Of a stretch of DNA of 45,759 nt, positions 10,536-19,699 are shown in pieces. Each line of letters begins with the position of its first letter. The stretch's first letter is position 1. This stretch comes from Bacteroidota bacterium (GTDB lineage Bacteria > Bacteroidota > Bacteroidia > Bacteroidales > GCA-2748055): contig JAIFNN010000092.1 in the NCBI GenBank assembly GCA_020047715.1, positions 1-45,759 on the forward strand. The letters are read 5' to 3'. The notes beneath the pieces were generated by a model. It ran no database searches and was not told where the DNA came from. It saw nothing but the letters and a program-made list of their open reading frames with translations. Made by a program: the position numbers and the translations under genes.

Positions 10536-11304
10536 GATTGTAATTTTTTCCCAAAGCGCTTAAACCGAAAAGAGCAAAATCGTATTTAACGGGATCTTTC
10601 GGGTCGAATTCCCTCAACCTGAAGGTTAACTCCTGAACGGCCTTCCAATCGTCCTGACTCCTCTTCAGCAAGCCCAGTTCGCGGGACACCTTACCCGAAT
10701 GAAGATCCAACGGCATATATAGGGCGGAGGGTGGAATATCCCAGAGCCCGAAGTCAACTCCCTTGTCATCCTTTCTCACAAGCCATCGAAGGAACATGTT
10801 GATGCGTTTTCCCGCCGCATTCTTTTCAATATCAGCAATGTGCTTGAGCGATCGGCGAGGAAAAGGGATATTGAAAAAAATATTCCGGAAATGGATAATT
10901 GCAGCCGGGATATTTCCGGCAGCGCTATAACCCTCCTCGAAAACGGTTTGTAATCCTCCGTGATTACGATAAATATTTTGGAGTGAGGTAAGGAAAAAGA
11001 CACAATCAACACCATTGAAAGTTCTGTGCTTAAAACCGAGAAAGTATTCGAAACGATCGGCATCCGACTCCATAAGGAACTGGTGGGGTCCGTCGGGCAT
11101 GCTTTCAAGAAGGCTAAACGCGTTGCGGATCATCACCGGACGCTGTCCCCAGGCAAGGCTTGCCGTAAGAAAAGCAGCAATTTCAATATCCTCCCTTTTG
11201 GAGAAACTGTGGGGCACCTGAATGGGGTCGGAAGCTATAAACGACCGACGGTTGAAATAATCAACATAGGTGTCGAGCAGGTTCTTTATTTCCGAAGTTT
11301 TCAA
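10516..11304 (-). CDS. TIGR02757/DUF2400 family protein
   Basis: SDPIQVPHSFSKREDIEIAAFLTASLAWGQRPVMIRNA and LFLRWLVRKDDKGVDFGLW typical of this family. Confidence 0.85.
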   Translation of the reverse strand: MKTSEIKNLLDTYVDYFNRRSFIASDPIQVPHSFSKREDIEIAAFLTASLAWGQRPVMIRNAFSLLESMPDGPHQFLMESDADRFEYFLGFKHRTFNGVDCVFFLTSLQNIYRNHGGLQTVFEEGYSAAGNIPAAIIHFRNIFFNIPFPRRSLKHIADIEKNAAGKRINMFLRWLVRKDDKGVDFGLWDIPPSALYMPLDLHSGKVSRELGLLKRSQDDWKAVQELTFRLREFDPKDPVKYDFALFGLSALGKNYNHVEQLV

Positions 11305-11317
11305 GGCAAGGGATTTT

Positions 11318-11974
11318 CTACGAATCCAGAATCATTCCATCCTGCATGGTGAGCTTCCGGTCGGCCATGTCGGCCAGATGTGCATCATGGGTAACCAGAA
11401 CAATGGTCTGCTGCATTTTTTCGCGCAGGGTAAGGAAGAGTTCATGCAGTTCTTCTTTGTTGCGGGAATCGAGGTTACCTGAGGGTTCGTCGGCGAGAAT
11501 CACCGAAGGGTTGTTGATAAGAGCACGTGCAACGGCCACGCGTTGCTGCTCTCCCCCGGATAGCTCATTGGGCTTGTGCTCGAGGCGGTGATCGAGACGA
11601 AGGAATGTAAGGAGTTCTTTAGCTCTTTCCTCCACCTTGGCTCGGGAAGTTCCGCCAATAAATCCCGGTATGCAAACATTCTCGAACGCGGAAAATTCGG
11701 GCAAGAGGTGGTGAAACTGAAAAACGAACCCGATATTACGATTGCGGAATCGGGCAAGTTGTTTTTCTTTAAGGGAGCTGATCTCAATTTTGTTGATTGC
11801 AATACTTCCGGTTTCAAAAGGAAGGAGGGTACCAATTATTTGCAGCAAAGTTGTTTTGCCGGCTCCGCTTGCCCCAACGATGGAAACAATTTCCGCAGGC
11901 TTAATAGACAGGCTGATTCCTTTGAGAACCTCCAAGGTTCCGAAGGATTTGTGAATATTTTCTGCGAGGATCAT
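11318..11974 (-). CDS. lolD: ABC transporter ATP-binding protein, LolD/MacB-type
   Basis: Walker [11 protein letters not shown], signature [15 protein letters not shown], Walker [13 protein letters not shown]. Confidence 0.88.
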   Translation of the reverse strand: MILAENIHKSFGTLEVLKGISLSIKPAEIVSIVGASGAGKTTLLQIIGTLLPFETGSIAINKIEISSLKEKQLARFRNRNIGFVFQFHHLLPEFSAFENVCIPGFIGGTSRAKVEERAKELLTFLRLDHRLEHKPNELSGGEQQRVAVARALINNPSVILADEPSGNLDSRNKEELHELFLTLREKMQQTIVLVTHDAHLADMADRKLTMQDGMILDS

Positions 11975-12012
11975 TGATTCGGATTTAGGAATATAAGTAA
12001 AACGCCAAGTAG

Positions 12013-12303
12013 TTAATCCGATTTGATGTCCTTTTCCACCTTATTTATTATTTCCCGGGTTTCGTTCTCGATATCGGTTTTAATGTCGTTTATGTCTTTA
12101 GTTATTTCAGAAGTGCTTTCCCTGAACTCCTTTTTAATGTCATCGGAGGCTTTTTTAAACTCGCGCATTCCCTTCCCCAGACCTTTGGCAAGGTCAGGAA
12201 TGCTCTTGGAACCGAACAGCAGCAGGATTACCACAAAGATGACGACGATTTCCTGTCCACTGATAAATAATATAACATCAGGCATAATCGGGATTTTGGT
12301 CAA
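12013..12303 (-). CDS. tatA: Twin-arginine translocase TatA/TatE family subunit
   Basis: [36 protein letters not shown] downstream ATG (MPDVILF, 12285) is an alternative start. Confidence 0.9.
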   Translation of the reverse strand: MTKIPIMPDVILFISGQEIVVIFVVILLLFGSKSIPDLAKGLGKGMREFKKASDDIKKEFRESTSEITKDINDIKTDIENETREIINKVEKDIKSD

Positions 12304-12321
12304 AGATAGCGAACTTTAAGG

Positions 12322-12360
12322 AAAAAAAAAGGGGCCACCCCTTGTTTTAGGAGTGGCCCC
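12322..12360 (-). terminator. Rho-independent terminator for secDF
   Basis: On the minus strand: GGGGCCACTCC-TAAAACAA-GGGGTGGCCCC followed by a T9 run, just downstream of the secDF stop. Confidence 0.92.
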
Positions 12361-12379
12361 GGTTATTTCGATTCAATAA

Positions 12380-15300
12380 TTATTTTGTGTCATCTTTGTC
12401 AGCAATACGCCTTTTGATGGTGTCGAAAACAACAGGAGTTGCAATAAACACTGAAGAGTATGTACCTACGCCGATACCTACCAGGAGCGCGAAAACAAAT
12501 CCGCGAATTACTTCTCCCCCGAAGATAAACAAAGCACCAATAACGATAAGGGTTGAGAATGATGTACTGAATGTACGGCTCAAGGTGCTGTTCATAGCTC
12601 CGTTGATAGTTTCGTAATCGCCTCGCTTGCGGAACAGGTTCCTGAATTCCCTTATACGGTCAAACACAATCACGGTATCGTTGATGGAGTAACCGATTAC
12701 TGTAAGGATTGCTGCAATGAATGCCTGGTCAATCTCCATAGAGAATGGCATGAAACCATGCAAGAGTGCGAAAATACCTATTATAATAAGCACGTCGTGC
12801 GCCAGAGATACAAGTGCGCCCACTCCAAACTGCCAGTTGCGGAACCTCATCAGTATATAAAGGAAAATCATAACCAGAGAGAGCAAAATTGCCCAAACAG
12901 CCTGTACTTTAATGTCGGTGGCAATTGCGGGTCCAACTTTAAGCGAGCTCTTCACATATTGGTCCGTGTCGATGAAATCAGCTCTGGAAATAGCTCCTTC
13001 CGGAATTAATCCAGGTACGAGGCCGTCATAAAATTTCGATTTAATGATGCTGTCCACAGCAGAGCCCTCGTCTTCGATTAAAACTTTTGTGGTAATCCTT
13101 ACTCTGTTTTTTTCACCGAAAGTAATTACCATTGGTGATTCGCCGAGGCTTTTCTTTAATGCTTCACGAACCTCCAGCGTGTTCACATCCTGTTTGAATT
13201 CAACCACATAGTTTCTACCTCCTGTAAAATCAACGCCCAGACTTAATCCCCTGGTAAGAAGAGCTATCATACCAATAGTGATAAAAATCCCTGAGATGAC
13301 ATAAAAGTACTTTCTCATTCCCAGGAAATCGATATTCACGTTTTTGAAAAGGTTTTCGGTGAACTTAGTGCTGAAAGTAAGATTGCGGTTTTTAGCAAGC
13401 AGACGCTCATAGATCAATCGGGTAATGAAGATTCCGGAGAAAAGGGATGTTAAAATACCGATTACCAGTGTGGTTGCAAAACCTTTGATAGGTCCGGTTC
13501 CGAACACATAAAGAATAACACCGGTAAGTATAGTCGTAACGTTGGAGTCGATAATAGCCGAATAAGCATTCTTGTAACCGTCGGCAATTGCAATTTTCAC
13601 ACCTTTTCCGGAGGCGAGCTCCTCCTTGATACGCTCAAAGATAAGAACGTTCGCATCAACAGCCATACCAATGGTTAGTGCGATACCGGCAATACCGGGC
13701 AGGGTAAGAACAGCCTGAAGGGAAGCAAGCACGCCAATGAGGAAAAACATATTGGCAGTAAGAGCTATATTTGCTACAAGCCCTCCACTGCGACTGTACC
13801 AGAACAACATATATAGAAAAACAACCACAAAAGAAAGAATAAAGGAATTCAATCCTGAGCTGATGGAAGCTTGTCCGAGTGATGGTCCGATTACCTCGCT
13901 GGACTCGATCCTGGCGCGGGCTGGCATTTTTCCCGATTTCAGAATATTTGCCAAGTCGGTTGCCTCAGCCTGGGTAAAGTTTCCCTCGATGCTGGAGCTC
14001 CCTCCTTTTATTTCACCCCTTACAACAGGAGCAGAAACAACATATCCGTCGAGTACAATTGCCAAGCATCGATTTATATTTTCGCGTGTAAGATTTGCCC
14101 AGCGTTTTGCACCTTCACCGTTCATCGACATGTGAACCTGAGCCTCGTTTTTAAACTGGCCGAACTGCATGTTTGCTTCCGTAACATATTTACCGCTCAT
14201 TGAAGCTCCTTTTTCGCGACTTGCTTTCAAGGCATGAAGTTCGATAAAGGTTTCATTCTCCTTCAGGGTTTTCTGATGCCAGTAAAACTTCATGTCGCCA
14301 GGAAATAGTGTTTTAATCTGAGGTCTCAGAAGCATGGTGTTTACAGTGGCTGTATCGCGGATATTGGCAATACCCACAACAGAACCTCCAACAGGCTGAT
14401 TTTGCTGATCGAGGTAGGGTATGAGCACTGAGAACAGAGGGTTTTCCTTCCTCATCTGATCTTCCTGCGAGGCCATGATGCTGGCGCTGTCTTGTGCTTC
14501 AATCAGGCTGATTTCGCCTGTTGAATCTTTAGGTGTGTCGAGCAGGGAAATCTCTCCCGAAGGACTTTTTACTTCATCCGTTTGCGTTGTGCCAAGAATT
14601 GCAGAACCACCTTCGGTTTCCGCAATTTCCTTCAAAAGGGAATTTGCCTGTTGGAAATATGGCAGAACCTCAATGTTTTCGTAAGTCGTCCAGAATTCAA
14701 GGTTAGCAGTACCTGTCAGAAGTTTGGTAACCCTTTCAGGGTCTTTGATACCGGGTAGCTCGATGAGAATACGACCCTGACGTTCCAGACGTTGAATATT
14801 AGGTTGAACAACCCCAAAGCGGTCGATACGGTTCCTCAATACGTTGAAAGAATTGTCGATGGCACTTTCAGCCTGGGTTCTTAGATATGAAACAACATCC
14901 TCATTAGGTGTGGTTAAATCGATCTCTCCGCGTGTGTCGGGTGTCATGAAAAACTGCGCCAGCTTTCCTCCCGGGTTCACTTGCTGGAATGATTCAGCAA
15001 ACAATACCACAAAGTCTTCCTGCACGGTTGCTCTTTTCTGTTTAGCCAGAGTCATTGTCTGGTTGAAAACCGGATCAGCAAGGTAATGAGGTGCGGCAAG
15101 AGATTTGATTACATCTTCTACAGATATCTCGAGAATTACGTTCATCCCGCCTTTCAGGTCGAGACCAAGGTTAATTTCTCTCTCCTTGCATTCCATGTAG
15201 GTGTATTTTCTTAACCACACGAAATTGTAAACTACCTCATTTGAGATTGAATCGAGGTAGTTTTTTTCCCTTATCGGATCCCCTTGCGCGTATTTGGCAG

Positions 15301-15403
15301 CATCTTTCTCAATCTTTTTGGAAAAAAAGGTAAATGAAAGTTGATAGACACAAACCAGTGCTAAAACAATGGCGAATAACCGGATAGCTCCTTTATTTTG
15401 CAT
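12380..15403 (-). CDS. secDF: Protein translocase subunit SecDF (fused)
   Basis: LGLDLKGGMNVILE (SecD), ALTIGMAVDANVLIFERIKEEL, SLGVDFTGGRNYVVEF (SecF), IGYSINDTVIVFDRIRE. Confidence 0.96.
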   Translation of the reverse strand: MQNKGAIRLFAIVLALVCVYQLSFTFFSKKIEKDAAKYAQGDPIREKNYLDSISNEVVYNFVWLRKYTYMECKEREINLGLDLKGGMNVILEISVEDVIKSLAAPHYLADPVFNQTMTLAKQKRATVQEDFVVLFAESFQQVNPGGKLAQFFMTPDTRGEIDLTTPNEDVVSYLRTQAESAIDNSFNVLRNRIDRFGVVQPNIQRLERQGRILIELPGIKDPERVTKLLTGTANLEFWTTYENIEVLPYFQQANSLLKEIAETEGGSAILGTTQTDEVKSPSGEISLLDTPKDSTGEISLIEAQDSASIMASQEDQMRKENPLFSVLIPYLDQQNQPVGGSVVGIANIRDTATVNTMLLRPQIKTLFPGDMKFYWHQKTLKENETFIELHALKASREKGASMSGKYVTEANMQFGQFKNEAQVHMSMNGEGAKRWANLTRENINRCLAIVLDGYVVSAPVVRGEIKGGSSSIEGNFTQAEATDLANILKSGKMPARARIESSEVIGPSLGQASISSGLNSFILSFVVVFLYMLFWYSRSGGLVANIALTANMFFLIGVLASLQAVLTLPGIAGIALTIGMAVDANVLIFERIKEELASGKGVKIAIADGYKNAYSAIIDSNVTTILTGVILYVFGTGPIKGFATTLVIGILTSLFSGIFITRLIYERLLAKNRNLTFSTKFTENLFKNVNIDFLGMRKYFYVISGIFITIGMIALLTRGLSLGVDFTGGRNYVVEFKQDVNTLEVREALKKSLGESPMVITFGEKNRVRITTKVLIEDEGSAVDSIIKSKFYDGLVPGLIPEGAISRADFIDTDQYVKSSLKVGPAIATDIKVQAVWAILLSLVMIFLYILMRFRNWQFGVGALVSLAHDVLIIIGIFALLHGFMPFSMEIDQAFIAAILTVIGYSINDTVIVFDRIREFRNLFRKRGDYETINGAMNSTLSRTFSTSFSTLIVIGALFIFGGEVIRGFVFALLVGIGVGTYSSVFIATPVVFDTIKRRIADKDDTK

Positions 15404-15456
15404 TTGTAAACGGTTTAATTTTTCGTATTTTTTTGAGTATCATTTTAAAATGACCG

Positions 15457-15464
15457 CAAATATA
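15457..15464 (-). promoter_or_regulatory. Candidate Bacteroidota -7 element (TATATTTG) for secDF
   Basis: Matches TANNTTTG on the minus strand about 55 nt upstream of the secDF start; no clear -33 TTTG seen. Confidence 0.35.
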
Positions 15465-15527
15465 GTATTATTTTTTTAGAATTCATATTGGGATTAAAAC
15501 TGTTAAAGAAGCAGGATGCCAAAGGGT

Positions 15528-15980
15528 TTAGCGTTTATTGGCTGCAGGCTTTTTCAAAATAAGCATTGCTTTTGAATAATCAATCACGGCATTCATTTCG
15601 AGGAGGAAATCGCTTCCCAGCAAACCATGGATCTGTCGGCCGGTAACTTTCTGATACAACATATTAATACTTTGAAGATCGATAAGCACCACGGGGAAAT
15701 CGGACAGCTTGAGCTTGCCCAGCTTAAAGCTGTCGGCTATGGCAAATACACTTTCTATGTTTCCGGCCACAATACCGGCAGACTGAATCTCTTCTTTGTT
15801 TCGTCTGTCGGAGAGCCTCATCTTACTGCCCAGCAGGGATTTGTCAAATACAGTTCTCGATGCTCCCGTATCGATGATTAAATTTACCGGGAGCTTATTA
15901 ATTTTCACTTCAATCAGGAGATGGAAACTCTCTCCGTCGAGTTCAATGATATGAATGGGAATTTTGTATCGGGAAGGCAT
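15528..15980 (-). CDS. Retropepsin-like (clan AA) aspartic protease
   Basis: Catalytic LIIDTGASRTVFD and downstream IHGLLGSDFLLEMNAVIDY; 150 aa, no signal peptide. Confidence 0.8.
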   Translation of the reverse strand: MPSRYKIPIHIIELDGESFHLLIEVKINKLPVNLIIDTGASRTVFDKSLLGSKMRLSDRRNKEEIQSAGIVAGNIESVFAIADSFKLGKLKLSDFPVVLIDLQSINMLYQKVTGRQIHGLLGSDFLLEMNAVIDYSKAMLILKKPAANKR

Positions 15981-15990
15981 AGTTCTGTAA

Positions 15991-16020
15991 TTTCACGCAA
16001 AGACGCTAAGTGCGCAAGCA
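15991..16020. repeat. Copy or remnant of a degenerate CGCAAAG/CGCTAAG-type interspersed repeat
   Basis: TTTCACGCAAAGACGCTAAGTGCGCAAGCA in a spacer, with the imperfect 8-9 nt period GCAAAGAC-GCTAAGTGC-GCAAGCA. Confidence 0.5.
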
Positions 16021-16127
16021 CTAGCAAACAAAGGGCTAAGATAGCGGTTTTCTGAACGCACTATAGCGACTTTCCGCGAAATTTTCAAGCAAGTTTAAAT
16101 TCGTACAAAGAAGGGAACCAACATCGA

Positions 16128-17066
16128 TTAGAAAAGATTCATGTCATCCAGCACTTTCATGGTTTCCTTGACAGAGTTGGCCGAGTCGACCAGCAATTTC
16201 TTTTCATCGGCGTCAAGGTTGATCTCTATGATTTCTTCAACCCCTTTTCTGCCAAGCTTAACCGGAACCCCAAGATAAATATCCTTAAGGCCGTATTCAC
16301 CATTCAGGTAAGCGCATATAGGAAAGATCCGCTTCTGGTCGTCAACAATCGCCTCAACCATCTGAGCTGCAGCTGCACCGGGAGCGTACCATGCTGATGT
16401 TCCCATGAGATTTACCAATTCGCCCCCTCCTTTTCGGGTTCTCTCCACAATTTTCTCAATCACATCAGTGCTGAGCAATTCAGTTACCGGGATACCATTA
16501 ACAGAAGTATAACGGGGGAGTGGAACCATTGTGTCGCCATGACCTCCCAAAAGCATCGCATGAATATCCTTTGGCGACACGTCAAGTGCCTCAGCAAGGA
16601 ACGCCTTATAACGACCTGTGTCGAGTGTGCCCGCCATCCCAAAAACTTTCTGACTGGGCTTGTTTGCTGTCATGTAAGCCGCATAGGTCATAACATCCAG
16701 AGGATTGGATACTACAATAATTATGGCTTCGGGGGAGTATTTGATCACCTTTTCGGTTACTTCCTTAACAATAAGTGCGTTGGTCTTTATCAAATCATCC
16801 CTCGACATCCCCGGCTTGCGTGGCAAACCAGAAGTAATAACAACGATTCCTGAACCTTTGGTTTTTAAGTAATCGTTGGTTGAGCCGATTACCCGGGAAT
16901 TAAAATTGTTTATCGAAGAAGATTGCCAAATATCCAGAGCTTTGCCTTCAGCAACGCCTTCCTTGATATCGACCAGCACAACTTCTTTTGCCAAATCTTT
17001 GTGAGCAATAACATTTGCGCATGTTGCTCCAACGTTTCCTGCTCCAATAATTGTAATCTTATTCAT
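16128..17066 (-). CDS. mdh: Malate dehydrogenase
   Basis: ITIIGAGNVGATCANVIAHKDL, VSNPLDVMTYAAY, GMAGTLDTGRYKAFLAEAL, LLGGHGDTMVPLPRYTSVNGIPV. Confidence 0.96.
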   Translation of the reverse strand: MNKITIIGAGNVGATCANVIAHKDLAKEVVLVDIKEGVAEGKALDIWQSSSINNFNSRVIGSTNDYLKTKGSGIVVITSGLPRKPGMSRDDLIKTNALIVKEVTEKVIKYSPEAIIIVVSNPLDVMTYAAYMTANKPSQKVFGMAGTLDTGRYKAFLAEALDVSPKDIHAMLLGGHGDTMVPLPRYTSVNGIPVTELLSTDVIEKIVERTRKGGGELVNLMGTSAWYAPGAAAAQMVEAIVDDQKRIFPICAYLNGEYGLKDIYLGVPVKLGRKGVEEIIEINLDADEKKLLVDSANSVKETMKVLDDMNLF

Positions 17067-17104
17067 AATCAGAAGCTTTAGTTATTATTATTCAAGGCAA
17101 TAGG

Positions 17105-17112
17105 CAAATATA
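17105..17112 (-). promoter_or_regulatory. Candidate Bacteroidota -7 element (TATATTTG) for mdh
   Basis: TANNTTTG match about 40 nt upstream of the mdh start on the minus strand. Confidence 0.35.
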
Positions 17113-17302
17113 ATTAAATTAGTTAAATATATACATTTTTATAGTTATTCGCCTTCGGTACAGAAATATGATCTTGAAATTCAGATTTGTAAACTGACAG
17201 CATCCCAAGCTTTACGGATCAGAAAAAAATCTATATCTTGGAGGGTCAGATTTATTTTGAAACAGGGCTTTGCGAAAGCCTCTTGAAACCGAAAATTGCG
17301 CC

Positions 17303-18100
17303 ATGAAAAGTATCTCACTGTTTACCGCTATTTGTTGTTTTCTTATTTTTTCCTGCGACGATTCTTCGACCAAAAAGAAGGTTAAAGATGGTATTGCATA
17401 TGAGTATTATTCCGACGGTATTATAAAAACGGAAACTGAGGTACAGGACACTCTGGCACACGGTCTTATGAAAAAATACGATAGGGATGGGAACCTCAGC
17501 AGTGTTTACACCTTTAAGATGGGGAAACTCGATGGTCCAGCGGTGACCTACTATCCGAACGGCAAACTGGAACAGAAAATGGTCTACAGGAATGGCCGTC
17601 GGGAAGGCAGCTCACAATGGTTTTACAATACAGGTGAGTTGTATAGGGTAATTCCATTCAAAGAGGGAAAAATTGAAGGAACCAAAATTACTTATTACAA
17701 AGATGGTACAATTATGGCGGAAGCTCCTTTCCATAACAGTATGCCCGGGATTGGACTGAAAGAGTACAACATGAAAGGAGAGCTCCTTAAAGATGAAACA
17801 AAAATTGTTGTAAGGGAAGAAAACAGGCTTTTTGCCGAAAACAAGTTCATACTCCATCTGAGCCTGAGCCAGCCGGTAAAAGGTGCAAATTTTTATCTCG
17901 GGGAACTGGTGGAAGGGAAATTTCTTTCTCCCAATCAATGGCAACTTCCCGAAGACTCGGATGGCGCGAGTTACACCTTTAACGTTTTTAAAGGTGGCTT
18001 CAGAATGGAAACCTTGGTTTTAACGGCAAGCTATAAAACAAACAAATCAAATTACCGCGTAATCAGCAGGAACTATAACCTTGCTATTGACAATAAATAG
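17303..18100 (+). CDS. MORN-repeat (YwqK-like) lipoprotein
   Basis: Lipoprotein signal MKSISLFTAICCFLIFSC, then MORN_2 repeats (YYPNGKLEQKMVYRNGRREGSSQWFYNTGELYRVIPFKEGKIEGTKITYYKDG). ORF track start 17270 is upstream of the likely start. Confidence 0.85.
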   Translation: MKSISLFTAICCFLIFSCDDSSTKKKVKDGIAYEYYSDGIIKTETEVQDTLAHGLMKKYDRDGNLSSVYTFKMGKLDGPAVTYYPNGKLEQKMVYRNGRREGSSQWFYNTGELYRVIPFKEGKIEGTKITYYKDGTIMAEAPFHNSMPGIGLKEYNMKGELLKDETKIVVREENRLFAENKFILHLSLSQPVKGANFYLGELVEGKFLSPNQWQLPEDSDGASYTFNVFKGGFRMETLVLTASYKTNKSNYRVISRNYNLAIDNK

Positions 18101-18109
18101 TAACGCAAT

Positions 18110-19669
18110 TCACAAGGCTCTCAGGCGATACATCAACTTGTAGTTTTCGGGAGAGAACTTTAGCCCCCTATTCAGGTATGTGCGTGCAACAGCTTTATTG
18201 TTACGTTTAAAATGATATACAGCAGCAGCTGAGTAGGCGTCGCCAACTTTCTCATAATGAATGCTGATCCCTGGGTGCAGATAGAACAAGTTTTCGAACT
18301 TCTTCAATAAAACTTCTCCTTCCACAGGTTGGTCAAAATCAAACTTCTCTTCACCTAGCTGAAGGTATCCAAGCATCTGAAGGCTAATAAAGGATTCGTT
18401 GGTTTGCATAACCGGAAATCGCATTTCAAATTCCTCAATCGACCTAACGATCTCCTGGTTTGAGGCGGATGAAAAGGTAAAGGCAAGGCTCTGCACACAG
18501 TAAGCTTGAACTTCCAGATCATCAGGCTCAACAGAAAGTGCTTTTTCAAAATAGATAAGGGCCTCTTTAACGCGGAAGGATGACAGCAACAACCTTCCTT
18601 TTTGGAAGTAGTATTCTTTTTCGATGGAAATGCGAACATCGGGCATTTCGATCTCATCCATAAGAAAGAAATAAAACTGATCGTAAAGAGCATTCTGCGA
18701 TCTTTCCAGCAGAACTTTATCGGTAAGGTTTCTGAATTCAAGCAGAATCATTTCGGTCTCTATGTCTTTTCCGGCAAACCTTGATGCGAATACGAGATAT
18801 GAGGCATCCCGAATATCGTTATAATCGGCTTCGGTAATACACCACGATAAAAGAAATAACATTACCGTCGAAACTCTGTCGGAAGGGTAGAGATAATAAG
18901 CTTTTTGAACTTGCTGAAATGCGCAGGCGTAATTGCGTTTGCCAAAGTTGTAAAACGCATCATTCATATATTGCAATCCGGCAAGCTCCCTCATCCCAAT
19001 GCTCGAATCAGGAAAATAATACTTGTTAAAGATATCATCCACCGAAACGCTGCTTGCTTCTTCTTTGCTAATCTTTTTGGCAAATACCAGATAATTAACA
19101 AATTGCGCTTTAAGCTTCGCATCGAAATATTGAAAACCAAAAATCGGATCGGTGGTTTCGACTTTTATCTGCAGGCTTCCGGGAAAAGCAACAGGATGAA
19201 CATGATTCGCGCTCTCTTTAAACTCAAAACTCACTCCGAGGTTAGAAAAAACGAAACCGTAAAAAGCCGATGCTGTAAGACAATTAAAATTTCCTGAGGA
19301 AAGAACCTCAGGAAATAGAGTTTCTTCCTTGTATTGTTTAAGCACGTCGCCATTTATAAGCTCATAGACTCTTTCAATTTTTTTCTCGTCTTTTAGCTTT
19401 TCGAATTTTTTCTGACTGATTTTTTCTGTTTCCTGATGTATTTTGTTGGAAATCTGATCCCGCAATTCTCTGCCAGCTGATGGAGAAACAGCAAGAAAAA
19501 GGCTAAGATAATCGATGGAGTCTTTCTTAACCCCTGCGAATGTCTCCTCTTCAAACTCCGAAGTAAACGTCAAATCATCAAAGCTCACCAGCGCAGGACT
19601 TTGCGCAAAAGAATTGATACTTAAAACGGCAATTACGAAAATCAAACAAATAGGGCGAGGTAGGATCAT
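18110..19669 (-). CDS. Secreted TPR-containing protein of unknown function
   Basis: Signal peptide (MILPRPICLIFVIAVLSINSFAQ) and TPR-like helices (KEALIYFEKALSVEPDDLEVQAYCVQSLAF, YLNRGLKFSPENYKLMYRL). Confidence 0.75.
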   Translation of the reverse strand: MILPRPICLIFVIAVLSINSFAQSPALVSFDDLTFTSEFEEETFAGVKKDSIDYLSLFLAVSPSAGRELRDQISNKIHQETEKISQKKFEKLKDEKKIERVYELINGDVLKQYKEETLFPEVLSSGNFNCLTASAFYGFVFSNLGVSFEFKESANHVHPVAFPGSLQIKVETTDPIFGFQYFDAKLKAQFVNYLVFAKKISKEEASSVSVDDIFNKYYFPDSSIGMRELAGLQYMNDAFYNFGKRNYACAFQQVQKAYYLYPSDRVSTVMLFLLSWCITEADYNDIRDASYLVFASRFAGKDIETEMILLEFRNLTDKVLLERSQNALYDQFYFFLMDEIEMPDVRISIEKEYYFQKGRLLLSSFRVKEALIYFEKALSVEPDDLEVQAYCVQSLAFTFSSASNQEIVRSIEEFEMRFPVMQTNESFISLQMLGYLQLGEEKFDFDQPVEGEVLLKKFENLFYLHPGISIHYEKVGDAYSAAAVYHFKRNNKAVARTYLNRGLKFSPENYKLMYRLRAL

Positions 19670-19699
19670 TTCTGTATACTCTTTGATCCCAAATTTACA

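Noticed and set aside
17303-18100. YwqK-type antitoxin of a toxin-antitoxin system
   Set aside because: MORN_2 proteins are often labelled this way, but no toxin gene is adjacent and the protein is a lipoprotein.
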